DNA from: a virus
Length of the DNA: 63,287 nucleotides
Strand: one strand, 5' to 3'
IMG/VR virus record: IMGVR_UViG_3300042868_006184
Location: 1-63,287 of that record
The notes under the pieces were generated by a model. It worked only from the letters and a program-made list of their open reading frames with translations, was not told the origin of the DNA and did no database searches. How positions within the stretch are numbered: position 1 is the first letter of the stretch; each line of letters opens with the position of its first letter. This document shows positions 43,944-52,678 of the stretch, in pieces. The position numbers and the translations under genes were made by a program.

Positions 43944-44570
43944 ATGTTTTATTCTAATCTAACAAGTGCAATAAAAAATAGGGATATATCTACGGCTAAC
44001 AAAGTTATTATGTCGGAGGTTGGTGATTCTATTGTAAATGATAGAGAGAATTTTATTGAGGTTTTAAGGAGTTCTAATATTCATATAGAGGATGGTGCAA
44101 GTGATTCAGATATAGTTAATTCATTTATTGGCGAATTGCCTACTAATGATGACTTAATGGTAAATACTTCATACTATGTAAATCATAAGAATAGCGACCT
44201 TAATTTCGATGGTAGTAGGGATATTGATGGTTTGGGAGTAAAAGCGTGTCACAAGGCTATGAAAATGAATTTTAGTGGATATTCTAATGCAGGTGGATGG
44301 GGTGATTTTGCTAACACACTTGCTCAAACAGGTTCTGGTATCTACCAAGATATTAAGAATAAGAAAAATTATGTTAGCGACACAATTACAAAACAAAAAG
44401 AAGCAAAGAAAGAAATTGTAAACAAGGTATTAGCACAAAGACAAGCACAAGTTGACGCAAAGAATAAGCAAATACTTGACAAACAAAAGACACAAAGAAC
44501 AATGCTTATCGTTGGTAGTGTAGGTATTGTGTTATTATTAGGATTCGCAATTTACAAATTAAACAAATAA
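43944..44570 (+). CDS. Virion-type membrane protein, 208 aa
   Basis: The soluble first half ends in NFSGYSNAGGWGD (near residue 110). A Lys/Gln-rich coiled coil and a C-terminal membrane segment (about 188-204, IVGSVGIVLLLGFAIY) with a KLNK tail follow. If cut at the motif, the membrane-anchored coiled coil would be released from the N-domain. Confidence 0.72.
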   Translation: MFYSNLTSAIKNRDISTANKVIMSEVGDSIVNDRENFIEVLRSSNIHIEDGASDSDIVNSFIGELPTNDDLMVNTSYYVNHKNSDLNFDGSRDIDGLGVKACHKAMKMNFSGYSNAGGWGDFANTLAQTGSGIYQDIKNKKNYVSDTITKQKEAKKEIVNKVLAQRQAQVDAKNKQILDKQKTQRTMLIVGSVGIVLLLGFAIYKLNK

Positions 44571-44574
44571 GCAA

Positions 44575-45273
44575 ATGAATATCATAACAAATAGACCAAT
44601 TGATACAGTAAATATTGACGATAGTGATGATTTCTATTCTTTAGAAGGCGATTATTCTAATGCTAAGGGTGATAGAAAAATGAAAGCACCTAGAGTAAAA
44701 AAAAGTAAAGAAGAAAAACAAACTATTAAAGATACGAGAAAGTCAACACGTGAAACAAACAAAGCAAAACGACAAAAAGATAAAGTTAATAGTAGATTAA
44801 CAAAAGCTAATGCTAAACTAAAGGCAGGTGCAACACCATTAACAGCAGAAACTCTTCCAAGTAGATTGACTGTATTTAAAGAAAATATAAAGGCTTTATT
44901 TAAACGTAAAAACCCAACAACAGGCAAAGATGAATTTGTGAAGAAAAATGAGAATGGGGTTGAAAGCGTAGTAGACCCTAAAGATATTGAAATGAAAAAC
45001 AATGTTCCGTTTTTAAAAGAAGAAATTAAGGAGGCGATTAATGATGGTGCTACTTTCGTAAGTAATGCAAGTGGATTGGTAGCTGAATATACGGCAGACG
45101 ATGTAATAGCAGTTGAAGATGAGGCAACAGATGACACAGAATATTACAAAAAAAGTGACGTTGAGGGCAATTGGTGGACAAAGCAAAGCACTACAATAAA
45201 GATAGCGATAGTTGGTGGTTCACTTGCACTTGTTGGATTTATAGGATATATGATTTACAAATCAAAAAAATAA
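44575..45273 (+). CDS. Virion-type membrane protein, 232 aa
   Basis: Short acidic leader with SLEGDYSNAKGD (near 22-34), then a long Lys/Arg-rich helical stretch, a folded middle and a C-terminal membrane segment (about 208-228) with YKSKK. The motif block is nearly identical to that of the protein at 52679. Confidence 0.74.
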   Translation: MNIITNRPIDTVNIDDSDDFYSLEGDYSNAKGDRKMKAPRVKKSKEEKQTIKDTRKSTRETNKAKRQKDKVNSRLTKANAKLKAGATPLTAETLPSRLTVFKENIKALFKRKNPTTGKDEFVKKNENGVESVVDPKDIEMKNNVPFLKEEIKEAINDGATFVSNASGLVAEYTADDVIAVEDEATDDTEYYKKSDVEGNWWTKQSTTIKIAIVGGSLALVGFIGYMIYKSKK

Positions 45274-45279
45274 CATAAA

Positions 45280-45621
45280 ATGAAAGTAATAACAAACAGA
45301 GAAATAGAATATTCAAACGCTTGTGGATGTAGTGCCATTGATGGTGATTATTCAAATGGAGAAGGAAAAGGAAAAGAAAAGGTGAAAAATATTGTTAGTG
45401 GCATCAAAGATTCTGGTGCATTAGATTTATTGGGTGGTTTATTTAAAGGCAAAGGCAAGGGTAAGGGTAAGGGTAAAGATGGTGGCAAAATTATTGAAAC
45501 TAACTATACTCCTGCTCCTGCTCAACCAATGGGAATGACAACAACTACAAAGATATTAATAGGTGTAGGAGTTGTAAGTGTTTTAGGTATAGGATATTAT
45601 TTATTTACTAAAAAGAAGTAA
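45280..45621 (+). CDS. Virion-type membrane protein with Gly-Lys repeats, 113 aa
   Basis: Carries two motif copies near the N-terminus (EYSNACG and DGDYSNGEG), then a (GK)n low-complexity run near residues 54-66. A C-terminal membrane segment (about 90-108) ends in FTKKK. Same architecture as its neighbours, smaller. Confidence 0.72.
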   Translation: MKVITNREIEYSNACGCSAIDGDYSNGEGKGKEKVKNIVSGIKDSGALDLLGGLFKGKGKGKGKGKDGGKIIETNYTPAPAQPMGMTTTTKILIGVGVVSVLGIGYYLFTKKK

Positions 45622-45622
45622 G

Positions 45623-46144
45623 ATGGCAGTCGAAAAAGGTCAAAAATATTATAGGGTAAAAGAGAAATTTAGTTGCCCAAAGGTTGTTGCGACACAAAAT
45701 CCAAATAACCCTATGCAGATAAGTAGCTATATGTTTAAACAAGGTCAAGTTATTACAGGTAAAATGATATTTGTAGATGGCAAACCTAGTTTCTTATTTG
45801 TTAATGGAATGTATCATGTACCTTTGAGTAAGATTCAAGAGATTCAATTAAAAAACATTGATGGTGTAAGTGGCAAAGTAAGTAACGCTACTGGTGACCC
45901 TATAAATGGCAATGCACCAGCAGGAACTGTTAAGAAAATTGAAATTAAAGATAATCCTAATGCAAAGTATTTAGATGCTATTGTTATTGGTGCGGTTATT
46001 GGTTTTGGAGTAACTTATTTTGCTGAAAAGAAGGGATGGTTGCCAGAAGACCAACCGAATAACAGATATTATGGCATGGGTATAGGTGCTATTGCTCTTA
46101 CATATTTGGCTTATAGATTAAAAACTAAAAACGTAGTAAAATAA
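45623..46144 (+). CDS. Membrane protein, 173 aa
   Basis: Beta-rich soluble N-terminal part (1-110), then two membrane segments (about 115-131 and 150-166) separated by a polar loop. Basic C-terminus. No DYSNA motif. Begins two bases after the previous gene. Confidence 0.7.
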   Translation: MAVEKGQKYYRVKEKFSCPKVVATQNPNNPMQISSYMFKQGQVITGKMIFVDGKPSFLFVNGMYHVPLSKIQEIQLKNIDGVSGKVSNATGDPINGNAPAGTVKKIEIKDNPNAKYLDAIVIGAVIGFGVTYFAEKKGWLPEDQPNNRYYGMGIGAIALTYLAYRLKTKNVVK

Positions 46145-46145
46145 C

Positions 46146-46616
46146 ATGGTAACAGTAACAACAAAACAACATATTATTGAAGATAACAATTATTCTAATT
46201 GTTGTGGATATAGTTCTTTAGATGGTGATTATTCAAACTTAGATGCTAATAGCACAATAGATGAGGTTAAAAGATTTCAATCTTGGCTTTATGCTAATAA
46301 AGAAATTAAGTTACTTGGTGGCAAATTTGATTCAGATACAAGTAGCAATTATCAAAAATATGGTAATGAGTACGAAACTACTTATAACAAGGATTTTGTA
46401 AAAACTAATGCCGAATTTGATAGTGGTGTAAATAATCCAGTAACAGGAGTTAAGGGTGGTGGTACTTTTAAGGAAACAGTAATTGTTACAAAAAAGAATC
46501 CAATTGGAGATGCTACCAAAAAGAAAAAAGGAATGTCGGACACAGCAAAGATATTAATAGGACTAGGTATTGCTTTGGTTCTTGGAACAACTATTTATTT
46601 TATAGCTAAAAAATAA
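46146..46616 (+). CDS. Virion-type membrane protein, 156 aa
   Basis: Two motif copies (NYSNCCG near 15-21 and DGDYSN near 27-32), a soluble polar middle and a C-terminal membrane segment (about 137-153) with an AKK tail. Residues around 41-70 (EVKRFQSWLYAN and onward) resemble the N-terminal part of the protein at 50308. Confidence 0.72.
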   Translation: MVTVTTKQHIIEDNNYSNCCGYSSLDGDYSNLDANSTIDEVKRFQSWLYANKEIKLLGGKFDSDTSSNYQKYGNEYETTYNKDFVKTNAEFDSGVNNPVTGVKGGGTFKETVIVTKKNPIGDATKKKKGMSDTAKILIGLGIALVLGTTIYFIAKK

Positions 46617-46620
46617 TAAC

Positions 46621-47025
46621 ATGATTGATGTAATAAATTCAATACCCGTTCAGTCTAGTCAGTCTGCTGATTGGATTCAATGGCACAAAGCATTAAAAAG
46701 TCGCTTTGGTAAATTAGAGGCAAACCAATTGTTTTTAAAGGCATGGGGATTTAGAGGAACATCAAAATCTAATACTGGTGAATTACGTTCATACATGAAA
46801 GATAATGGAGTTACTTTAGATACTAATGTGTTTGGCAAAGCAAAGGATATTCAAAATAGCGTTTTTGATACGATTGGTGGGGTATTAAAGGTTAGTACGG
46901 CAGTTACAACAGGTATCATGGTATTAGGTATTGTTGGTATAGGCTATATTATTTACAAAGTTGTTTCTCCTTCTGATAATCTTACAAGGGTTGTTGTTGC
47001 TGGAACATCATTAAAAAAAATGTAA
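46621..47025 (+). CDS. Virion-type membrane protein, 134 aa
   Basis: The N-terminal soluble domain (about 13-65) has WIQWHKALKSRFGKLEANQLFLKAWGFRG, a compact helical unit followed by STxELRSYM-like helices. A membrane segment is at about 93-115. No DYSNA motif. Probably a virion component; role unknown. Confidence 0.7.
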   Translation: MIDVINSIPVQSSQSADWIQWHKALKSRFGKLEANQLFLKAWGFRGTSKSNTGELRSYMKDNGVTLDTNVFGKAKDIQNSVFDTIGGVLKVSTAVTTGIMVLGIVGIGYIIYKVVSPSDNLTRVVVAGTSLKKM

Positions 47026-47029
47026 GAAA

Positions 47030-47461
47030 ATGAAACTAACAACAAACGAAAAAATAATTTATGGTGTAGGTCTTGGCTTAGTTGCTTTGACTGTCTATAT
47101 AGTTATCAATAGAAAAAGAAAGGCAAAAGAAATTAAAGCAATCAATGACATCTTAGATAGCAAGGTGGCTGACCCTAATAAGGATGGTGGTCAAGTAATT
47201 ATACAAAAAAGCGTTTATGATAAATTGCCAGATGGTAAGTTTCCTTTAAAATTCAAAGATATATCAAAAAAAGTATATGATTTACAAAAAGCATTAAATG
47301 TAAAATATAATTTATCAATAGACCAAGATGGTAAATTTGGACAATCTACTGCTTCTGCTTTATGTAAACATTATTTTGGCAGTTGCTTTACCGATGTTCA
47401 AAGTAGATTGTACGAGATAACCAATAACCAATTAACTGAAATTAAAGCTAGAAATAACTAA
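47030..47461 (+). CDS. Membrane-anchored peptidoglycan-binding-like protein
   Basis: N-terminal membrane segment (about 8-26), basic stop-transfer, linker, then a domain with DLQKALNVKYNLSIDQDGKFGQSTASAL (about 83-110) that fits the PG_binding_1 pattern (LQxxL ... DGxFGxxT). It could hold the virion membrane to the cell wall during entry. Its stop overlaps the start of the protease gene. Confidence 0.75.
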   Translation: MKLTTNEKIIYGVGLGLVALTVYIVINRKRKAKEIKAINDILDSKVADPNKDGGQVIIQKSVYDKLPDGKFPLKFKDISKKVYDLQKALNVKYNLSIDQDGKFGQSTASALCKHYFGSCFTDVQSRLYEITNNQLTEIKARNN

Positions 47462-48243
47462 TGGTACAACATCTTTGGCAATCAAATAACGAAACGGCTA
47501 CTATCTTTATTACCATTAAAACTAATGGCAAAAAGAAGTTATGCGTGTTTGCAGAAGATTTACAGAAGAAGAATAGCTATTATGCTAATAGAGAGGTTAT
47601 TGTTGATGGAACAAGAACTATATTCATGTCGTTTCCAATAACTCCTAAGAACGTAACTATTGGTGCTATAAACATGGCTGATTTTAATGACAAAGATATT
47701 CAAATGAGTTTTGATATTCAACCATTAAAACAATACGCTACATGGATGGATGAGCAAACTAGAGAATTTGTTGAGTTGGCTTTACCTTTTTGTCAAATAA
47801 GTGGATTTATCAATCCAAGTCCTAATGGCACTCTTTATACTTCTAAGCAAGGCAATATCAATATTAAGTATTTTCCTGTAATAAAGGACAAAGGAAAGCC
47901 TATAAGCACACCAGCGAGAATAGGACACAATACAGGTACTATGGAGGTTGCAAAATATTGTTTTGATAAATATACAATTCCTATGAGATTTATGATTTTA
48001 TGTCACGAATTTTCGCATAAATATCGTAATCCAAAAATGAATTTAGATATTTCTAATGAGTTTGGTGCAGACTTAAATGGCTTGTATATCTACTTAGGTA
48101 TGGGTTTTAGTAAGATAGATGCTATTTGTGTGTTTGCTAATGTTTTTTTGAAAGCACAAACTGACCAAAATATTTATCGAATGAGGAAAATAAATGAGTA
48201 TATTTCACGCTTTGAAAGGCAAGAGTATGCTAAGTTGGTTTAA
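47461..48243 (+). CDS. Zinc metalloprotease (HEFSH) of the virion module
   Basis: 260-aa protein. H182, E183 and H186 form the HExxH zinc site in CHEFSH. E200 in NEFGAD is the probable third ligand, a gluzincin-like arrangement. The N-terminal half is beta-rich. No signal peptide or membrane segment. It lies in the middle of the virion membrane-protein genes, so it is a good candidate for a maturation protease or an entry enzyme. The family is not one I can name. Confidence 0.78.
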   Translation: MVQHLWQSNNETATIFITIKTNGKKKLCVFAEDLQKKNSYYANREVIVDGTRTIFMSFPITPKNVTIGAINMADFNDKDIQMSFDIQPLKQYATWMDEQTREFVELALPFCQISGFINPSPNGTLYTSKQGNINIKYFPVIKDKGKPISTPARIGHNTGTMEVAKYCFDKYTIPMRFMILCHEFSHKYRNPKMNLDISNEFGADLNGLYIYLGMGFSKIDAICVFANVFLKAQTDQNIYRMRKINEYISRFERQEYAKLV

Positions 48244-48259
48244 CGATTAAAAACTTATA

Positions 48260-49222
48260 ATGATGGAAGTGAATGTAGGGAGTGAAGATATGAAAATACT
48301 ATACGACTTCGTAAATGAGAAGCCTAAAAAAAAGGTGGAAAATTACGACTTAGACGTATTCGACAATAGGAGGTCAGATTATGCACCTGCCCGTTATGAG
48401 GAGGATGAATGGCTTGGGAAACAAAAGGAGGAGAAGCCAGAATTTCTTGTCGATGATTTCGATTTTTCCGATATAAAGGGAGATTTGAAAGGTTCTTTGA
48501 AAAAAATTAAGAAGCGTAGAGCATTAAAAAACTTCGGAGTTAAGAAAAGTGCTACCATTGTTGCCAAAGAGGGTGTTATAAGAACGACTAACAAGATAAT
48601 TATTCCTAAAGATAGAAAGATAATCATTGAGGGAGTAGAGAATTTCATTACACAAGCAGACGAAAAATATAAGCAAATAGGTTACTATAAGGGCAATAAA
48701 CTAAAAGAGTTAATATTAATATTCAATAACGATTCTACTTTAGATTTTACTGTTGACTTATTTAGTCCTAGCTTTATAAACGACTACATGGTAAGTAATA
48801 CTGGCGATATTAACAACAAAATTGATGTTGAGGGTAGGAGTGTAACTTATAGAGATTTGGTTGCTTATATGTGTGGTGGAAATAGCACTTATATCCATAA
48901 TGGACGATTTGTTTTTGAAGGTTCAAACATATCAAATCAAGCGTCACAGCCATTGACTTTTAACAATAGAAATATAGAAGGAGATGCCAATATTCACCCT
49001 ATTAATCCAAGACAATTTATTGATATATACCAATACCAAAGTAACATTGTTTTAATTGACATTGATAGTGCATTGAATAGACCTTTTATACCAGATGGAT
49101 TGGATTCTTTACAATATAAGGTTTTGGCAGGTATGACCGTTACTTTCTGTTTTTATTTTGAAATCATTAAGTTGAAAGAGTTTTTTTATAACGAAGCAAG
49201 AAAAAGTAAAATTTTATTATAA
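48260..49222 (+). CDS. Probable minor virion protein, 320 aa
   Basis: Acidic, disordered first 70 residues, a basic patch (about 77-95), then a beta-rich domain to the end. No motif recognised. It overlaps the start of a spike-like gene by one base. Probably a vertex or penton-base-like structural protein, from position and fold pattern only. Confidence 0.65.
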   Translation: MMEVNVGSEDMKILYDFVNEKPKKKVENYDLDVFDNRRSDYAPARYEEDEWLGKQKEEKPEFLVDDFDFSDIKGDLKGSLKKIKKRRALKNFGVKKSATIVAKEGVIRTTNKIIIPKDRKIIIEGVENFITQADEKYKQIGYYKGNKLKELILIFNNDSTLDFTVDLFSPSFINDYMVSNTGDINNKIDVEGRSVTYRDLVAYMCGGNSTYIHNGRFVFEGSNISNQASQPLTFNNRNIEGDANIHPINPRQFIDIYQYQSNIVLIDIDSALNRPFIPDGLDSLQYKVLAGMTVTFCFYFEIIKLKEFFYNEARKSKILL

Positions 49223-50034
49223 TGCCAGAATTATTTTCAACAAAATACGCAAACAATAGTAGGACGATTAGTGGTACTTCAAACGTCATAAACAAAGATG
49301 ATACTATATTGCTTTGTGATACAACAAGTGGTGCAGTAGCGGTTACTATTGGTGAGATACCAAACGGATTTTGGGACACTAACTACAAATTGTATATAAG
49401 TGATTATTCTAACAATGCTGGAACGAATAACATAACTATAAATGCACCAAGTGGTTTTACTATTAACAATGCAAGTTCTTTGGTTATATCGACAAATGGT
49501 GGCTCTGTTTTAATACAAATTGCGTCAAGTACGGCTTATGTAGGTAATTTAAACTATTGTTGCAATACCAAGCAGATAAGTTTTTATGAGGCTAATGCTA
49601 TTTTGACCGATATTATATTGCCTATTGATAACAATAAGAACAATTTATTAGCTAGTCTTTTGCTTACCATTACAGGTGAAACAAGCACATTGGGTGAGCG
49701 TTACATAATAAACACTAACTTAAATAGATTTCGTTTTACAATAAGTCCTACGGCAAATAATGGAACTATGTATTTAGTGTCAATTGTAACAAACGAACTT
49801 GATGTGGTGCAAGAAACAAATAGACAAGCAATACTTATTTTCAATGGCTACGCTTCTTCTGGTAACAATAATTCATTGATGTTGAATTGGATGCCAGTAA
49901 CTCCATTGAAGGTGGGGTGGAAAATAAAAACATATATCAATGTTGCTAGTATAGGCAATGATGTTGAGGTTAAATTTGAAAATACTTCAACTGCATTTAG
50001 TCAATGCTACGCAACAAGAACAAAACTTTTATAG
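49222..50034 (+). CDS. Spike-like protein A, 270 aa
   Basis: The N-terminal 105 residues (KYANNSRTISG, NKDDTILLCDTTSGAVAVTIG, SSLVISTNGGSVLIQ) form a beta-rich domain sharing its pattern with the proteins at 54249 and 54973. The distinct C-terminal part (about 120-270) looks like a small jelly roll. Likely a receptor-binding or vertex protein, with the common N-domain as the attachment part. Confidence 0.68.
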   Translation: MPELFSTKYANNSRTISGTSNVINKDDTILLCDTTSGAVAVTIGEIPNGFWDTNYKLYISDYSNNAGTNNITINAPSGFTINNASSLVISTNGGSVLIQIASSTAYVGNLNYCCNTKQISFYEANAILTDIILPIDNNKNNLLASLLLTITGETSTLGERYIINTNLNRFRFTISPTANNGTMYLVSIVTNELDVVQETNRQAILIFNGYASSGNNNSLMLNWMPVTPLKVGWKIKTYINVASIGNDVEVKFENTSTAFSQCYATRTKLL

Positions 50035-50050
50035 GAACTAAACAATTTTT
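50033..50050 (+). repeat. 18-bp leader repeat, second copy
   Basis: Exact copy of AGGAACTAAACAATTTTT at 40771-40788. It overlaps the stop of the spike gene and leads into the membrane gene at 50076. Confidence 0.75.
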
Positions 50051-50075
50051 TTTAACAAACAAAAACAACAAACAA

Positions 50076-50303
50076 ATGGAACTAATTAACAGAAATGTGA
50101 GAAACATTCAAGCAAACCCATTAGCGTTTTTAGGTGGTGGTATCGCAGGATACTATGCTACATCTAAATTTATTAATGCGGACAACATGTGGTACAAATT
50201 AGGTGGTGCATTGTTAGGTGGTGTAATCGTTACGATGGTTGCTTCTTCTATGCAAGGTACAAAAGCCCAAATGGACACAAAGGCTATAATCGTAAAGAAA
50301 TAA
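50076..50303 (+). CDS. Small two-span membrane protein, 75 aa
   Basis: The frame is open from 50004, but the ATG at 50076 follows the 18-bp leader repeat and avoids overlap. Two Gly-rich membrane segments (about 17-30 and 44-60) and a polar, Lys-ended tail. The leader shared with the capsid gene suggests high expression, perhaps the main virion membrane protein. Confidence 0.74.
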   Translation: MELINRNVRNIQANPLAFLGGGIAGYYATSKFINADNMWYKLGGALLGGVIVTMVASSMQGTKAQMDTKAIIVKK

Positions 50304-50307
50304 GCCA

Positions 50308-50817
50308 ATGACACCACAAACAAAAAAAGTCGTGGTAATAACTATATCCCTGCTTTCATTAGCGGGGTTAAGTTATTTTGCTTACACTTACTTTAAAAAG
50401 AAAAAAGAAGAGGATGTTTTACCAACACCTTCAGATACTATACCAACACCAACAACAACAACAACAAGTGGTACTACAAATACTCTACCACCAATTAATG
50501 TAGAAAATGCTACAAGTGGATTAAAACCTTTAAGTAATGCAGAGATAGTTGGGGCAACTAAAGGATTCCAAAATTGGATGGATGCTTTCAATCCAAATTG
50601 GTTAGTTGGACGTAGTGATAAAAAGCAAAATTTGAATAAAGATATATCTTTAGGCTATGGAAAATTTGGTTCACAGACTAAAAAAGCTATTTCTAATTTA
50701 TCAAATGCAAAAGGATTTGCTAGTTATCTATTAAAAAATGGATACAATGTTAATAGTTTAAAAAGAATTGCTATGTGGTTAAGTACACAAGGTGTTAATT
50801 TCCCAATGGCAGTATAA
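50308..50817 (+). CDS. Membrane-anchored wall-binding-like protein, 169 aa
   Basis: N-terminal membrane segment (about 8-28), Thr/Pro-rich linker (about 35-65), then a C-terminal domain with GYGKFGSQTKKAIS, resembling the core of peptidoglycan-binding repeats. Precedes the lytic enzymes by a few bases. Probably helps dock the virion or lysin at the wall. Confidence 0.7.
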   Translation: MTPQTKKVVVITISLLSLAGLSYFAYTYFKKKKEEDVLPTPSDTIPTPTTTTTSGTTNTLPPINVENATSGLKPLSNAEIVGATKGFQNWMDAFNPNWLVGRSDKKQNLNKDISLGYGKFGSQTKKAISNLSNAKGFASYLLKNGYNVNSLKRIAMWLSTQGVNFPMAV

Positions 50818-50827
50818 AAAAAATAAA

Positions 50828-51391
50828 ATGACTAGAGAAGAGTTTAAGAGATTAGTTCCAAGTAACCCATCGTTGGCAGATAGATATTATCAGCCTATTA
50901 AAGATACTATGAATAAATTTAATATTGACACTCCTTTACGACAAAGTCATTTTGTTGCACAATTACTACATGAAACGGGCAATTTGCAATATAACCAAGA
51001 AATTGCTAGTGGTAAAGCATACGAGGGTAGAAAAGACTTAGGCAATACAAGTGTTGGTGATGGAGTAAAATACAAGGGAAGAGGCTTGTTTCAACTTACA
51101 GGCAAAGCAAATTATAAAGCCTTTGGTGATTATATTGGAGTTGACTTGTTAAAGAATCCAGAGTTGGTTGCTAATGACCCAAAAATAAGTTCATTGGTAG
51201 CAGGATGGTTTTGGAATGCAAAAGGATTGAATAGAAAGGCAGACAATGATGATGTTCTTTCTGTAACTAAAAGTATTAATGGAGGCTTAAATGGATTAGC
51301 AGATAGGGTTAATAAATTAAAAAATGCCAAAGCCGTTATTACTGAACCTTATTATTTGGACTTAGGATTTATGAAGATTAAATTAAACTAA
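50828..51391 (+). CDS. GH19 chitinase/lysozyme-like enzyme, copy 1
   Basis: 187-aa glycoside hydrolase family 19 enzyme, cleaving peptidoglycan glycan strands. Catalytic Glu is E49 in LLHETGN, followed by the conserved EGRKDLGNT, GDGVKYKGRGLFQLTG and NY segments. The ATG at 50828 is preferred over an upstream in-frame start that overlaps the previous gene. No membrane segment, so this copy may act as the soluble endolysin. A related copy lies at 52035. Confidence 0.92.
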   Translation: MTREEFKRLVPSNPSLADRYYQPIKDTMNKFNIDTPLRQSHFVAQLLHETGNLQYNQEIASGKAYEGRKDLGNTSVGDGVKYKGRGLFQLTGKANYKAFGDYIGVDLLKNPELVANDPKISSLVAGWFWNAKGLNRKADNDDVLSVTKSINGGLNGLADRVNKLKNAKAVITEPYYLDLGFMKIKLN

Positions 51392-51394
51392 ACC

Positions 51395-52024
51395 ATGAAA
51401 AGCACAATAGATTGGATATACGATAAAAAATGGTGGTTTTTAGGTGGTGTCGTATTAATCGGAGGTGTTTTAATTTATGTAAATAGAGATAAAGAAAAAG
51501 CTATGGCAAAAGAATTATTTGGAGGGCAAAAATGGTTTGACGAAAGTCTTAAATGGTATCGTGATAATAACACGAAAGGTATCGTGAGTAAACTTCATCC
51601 TCAATTTAGAGAAAAAGTAAAAGAGTTCTTTTCAAGAGTAGAAAAAGAGTTAGGTTTACAAATGTACGCAACAAGTGGTTATAGGACTTTTGAAGAACAA
51701 GCGATTTTAAAACGTAATAATAAGAATAATGCAGAGGCAGGATTTTCAGACCATAACTATGGTTTTGCTATTGACGTGAATGTTATTGACCCTAAAACAG
51801 GCAAAATAATCCTAAAGAAGGCAAATACTTCAAAAGATTGGGAAAATTCTGGAGTAGTTAAAATTGCAAAAGAAATGGGATTTAAGTGGGGAGGTGGAGG
51901 TGCTTTTGGTTCGTATCATGACCCTGTTCATTTTTATGAGAATCCAAAAGGTCTAAGTACAGCAAGTATGAGGGAATTACATAATTCGGGAAAAATTGAT
52001 AGCAATGGCTATGTTATAGTTTAA
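51395..52024 (+). CDS. Membrane-anchored M15-type peptidase
   Basis: 209-aa protein. N-terminal membrane segment (about 13-29), then a VanY/M15 D,D- or L,D-peptidase domain. Ligands are H120 and D127 in SDHNYGFAIDV and H179 in DPVHF, with TSGYRT upstream. It cuts peptide stems of peptidoglycan. The anchor suggests a virion-membrane enzyme for entry, or an inner-membrane-bound lysin. Confidence 0.9.
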   Translation: MKSTIDWIYDKKWWFLGGVVLIGGVLIYVNRDKEKAMAKELFGGQKWFDESLKWYRDNNTKGIVSKLHPQFREKVKEFFSRVEKELGLQMYATSGYRTFEEQAILKRNNKNNAEAGFSDHNYGFAIDVNVIDPKTGKIILKKANTSKDWENSGVVKIAKEMGFKWGGGGAFGSYHDPVHFYENPKGLSTASMRELHNSGKIDSNGYVIV

Positions 52025-52034
52025 AAGAAAAAAA

Positions 52035-52673
52035 ATGACATTAGAAGAATTAAAAAAACTTGTTAAACCTGCATTGGCAGAAAAATATTATCAGCCATTG
52101 GTTGATACTATGAAGAAGTATAATATTAATACTCCTTTAAGAATGCAACATTTTTTAGCACAAGTTTTACATGAGAGTGGAGGTTTCCAATTTACAAAAG
52201 AACGAGGTAATGATGCTTATTTCAATAAATATGAGGGTAGAGCAAGTTTAGGTAATACGCAAGTTGGTGATGGTAAAAAATTTAAGGGAAGAGGTCTTAT
52301 CCAATTAACAGGTAGGGCAAACTATCAAAAGTTTAAAGAAGATAGTGGCATAGATGTAATAGCGAATCCAGACTTAGTGTCAGATGACCCAAAATTATCG
52401 GCATTAGTATCTGGTTACTTTTGGAATAGTAGAAACTTAAATGCTTTGGCAGATAAAGACGATGTAAAGGGGATTACTAAAAAAATAAATGGTGGCTATA
52501 ATGGTCTTGCAGAAAGACAAAGCTACTTAGCAAAAGCAAAAAGCATAGTTAGTGGATTAGTGGATACGGCAACCGAAACTGTAAAAAAAAACCCTATAAT
52601 AATAGCTAGTCTAACATTTGGAATAATAATAACATCATATATATTTTACAAAACAATAACTAAAAACAAATAA
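52035..52673 (+). CDS. GH19 enzyme with C-terminal membrane anchor, copy 2
   Basis: 212-aa paralogue of the enzyme at 50828. Catalytic E47 in VLHESGG, then EGRASLGNT and GRGLIQLTG. Unlike copy 1 it ends in a membrane segment (about 190-206) with a KTITKNK tail, matching the virion membrane proteins. This suggests copy 2 is virion-bound for entry and copy 1 serves lysis. Confidence 0.92.
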   Translation: MTLEELKKLVKPALAEKYYQPLVDTMKKYNINTPLRMQHFLAQVLHESGGFQFTKERGNDAYFNKYEGRASLGNTQVGDGKKFKGRGLIQLTGRANYQKFKEDSGIDVIANPDLVSDDPKLSALVSGYFWNSRNLNALADKDDVKGITKKINGGYNGLAERQSYLAKAKSIVSGLVDTATETVKKNPIIIASLTFGIIITSYIFYKTITKNK

Positions 52674-52678
52674 AAAAA

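Noticed and set aside
50004-50075. Upstream extension of the small membrane protein at 50076
   Set aside because: It would overlap the spike gene and the 18-bp leader repeat, and adds a basic, non-conserved-looking stretch.
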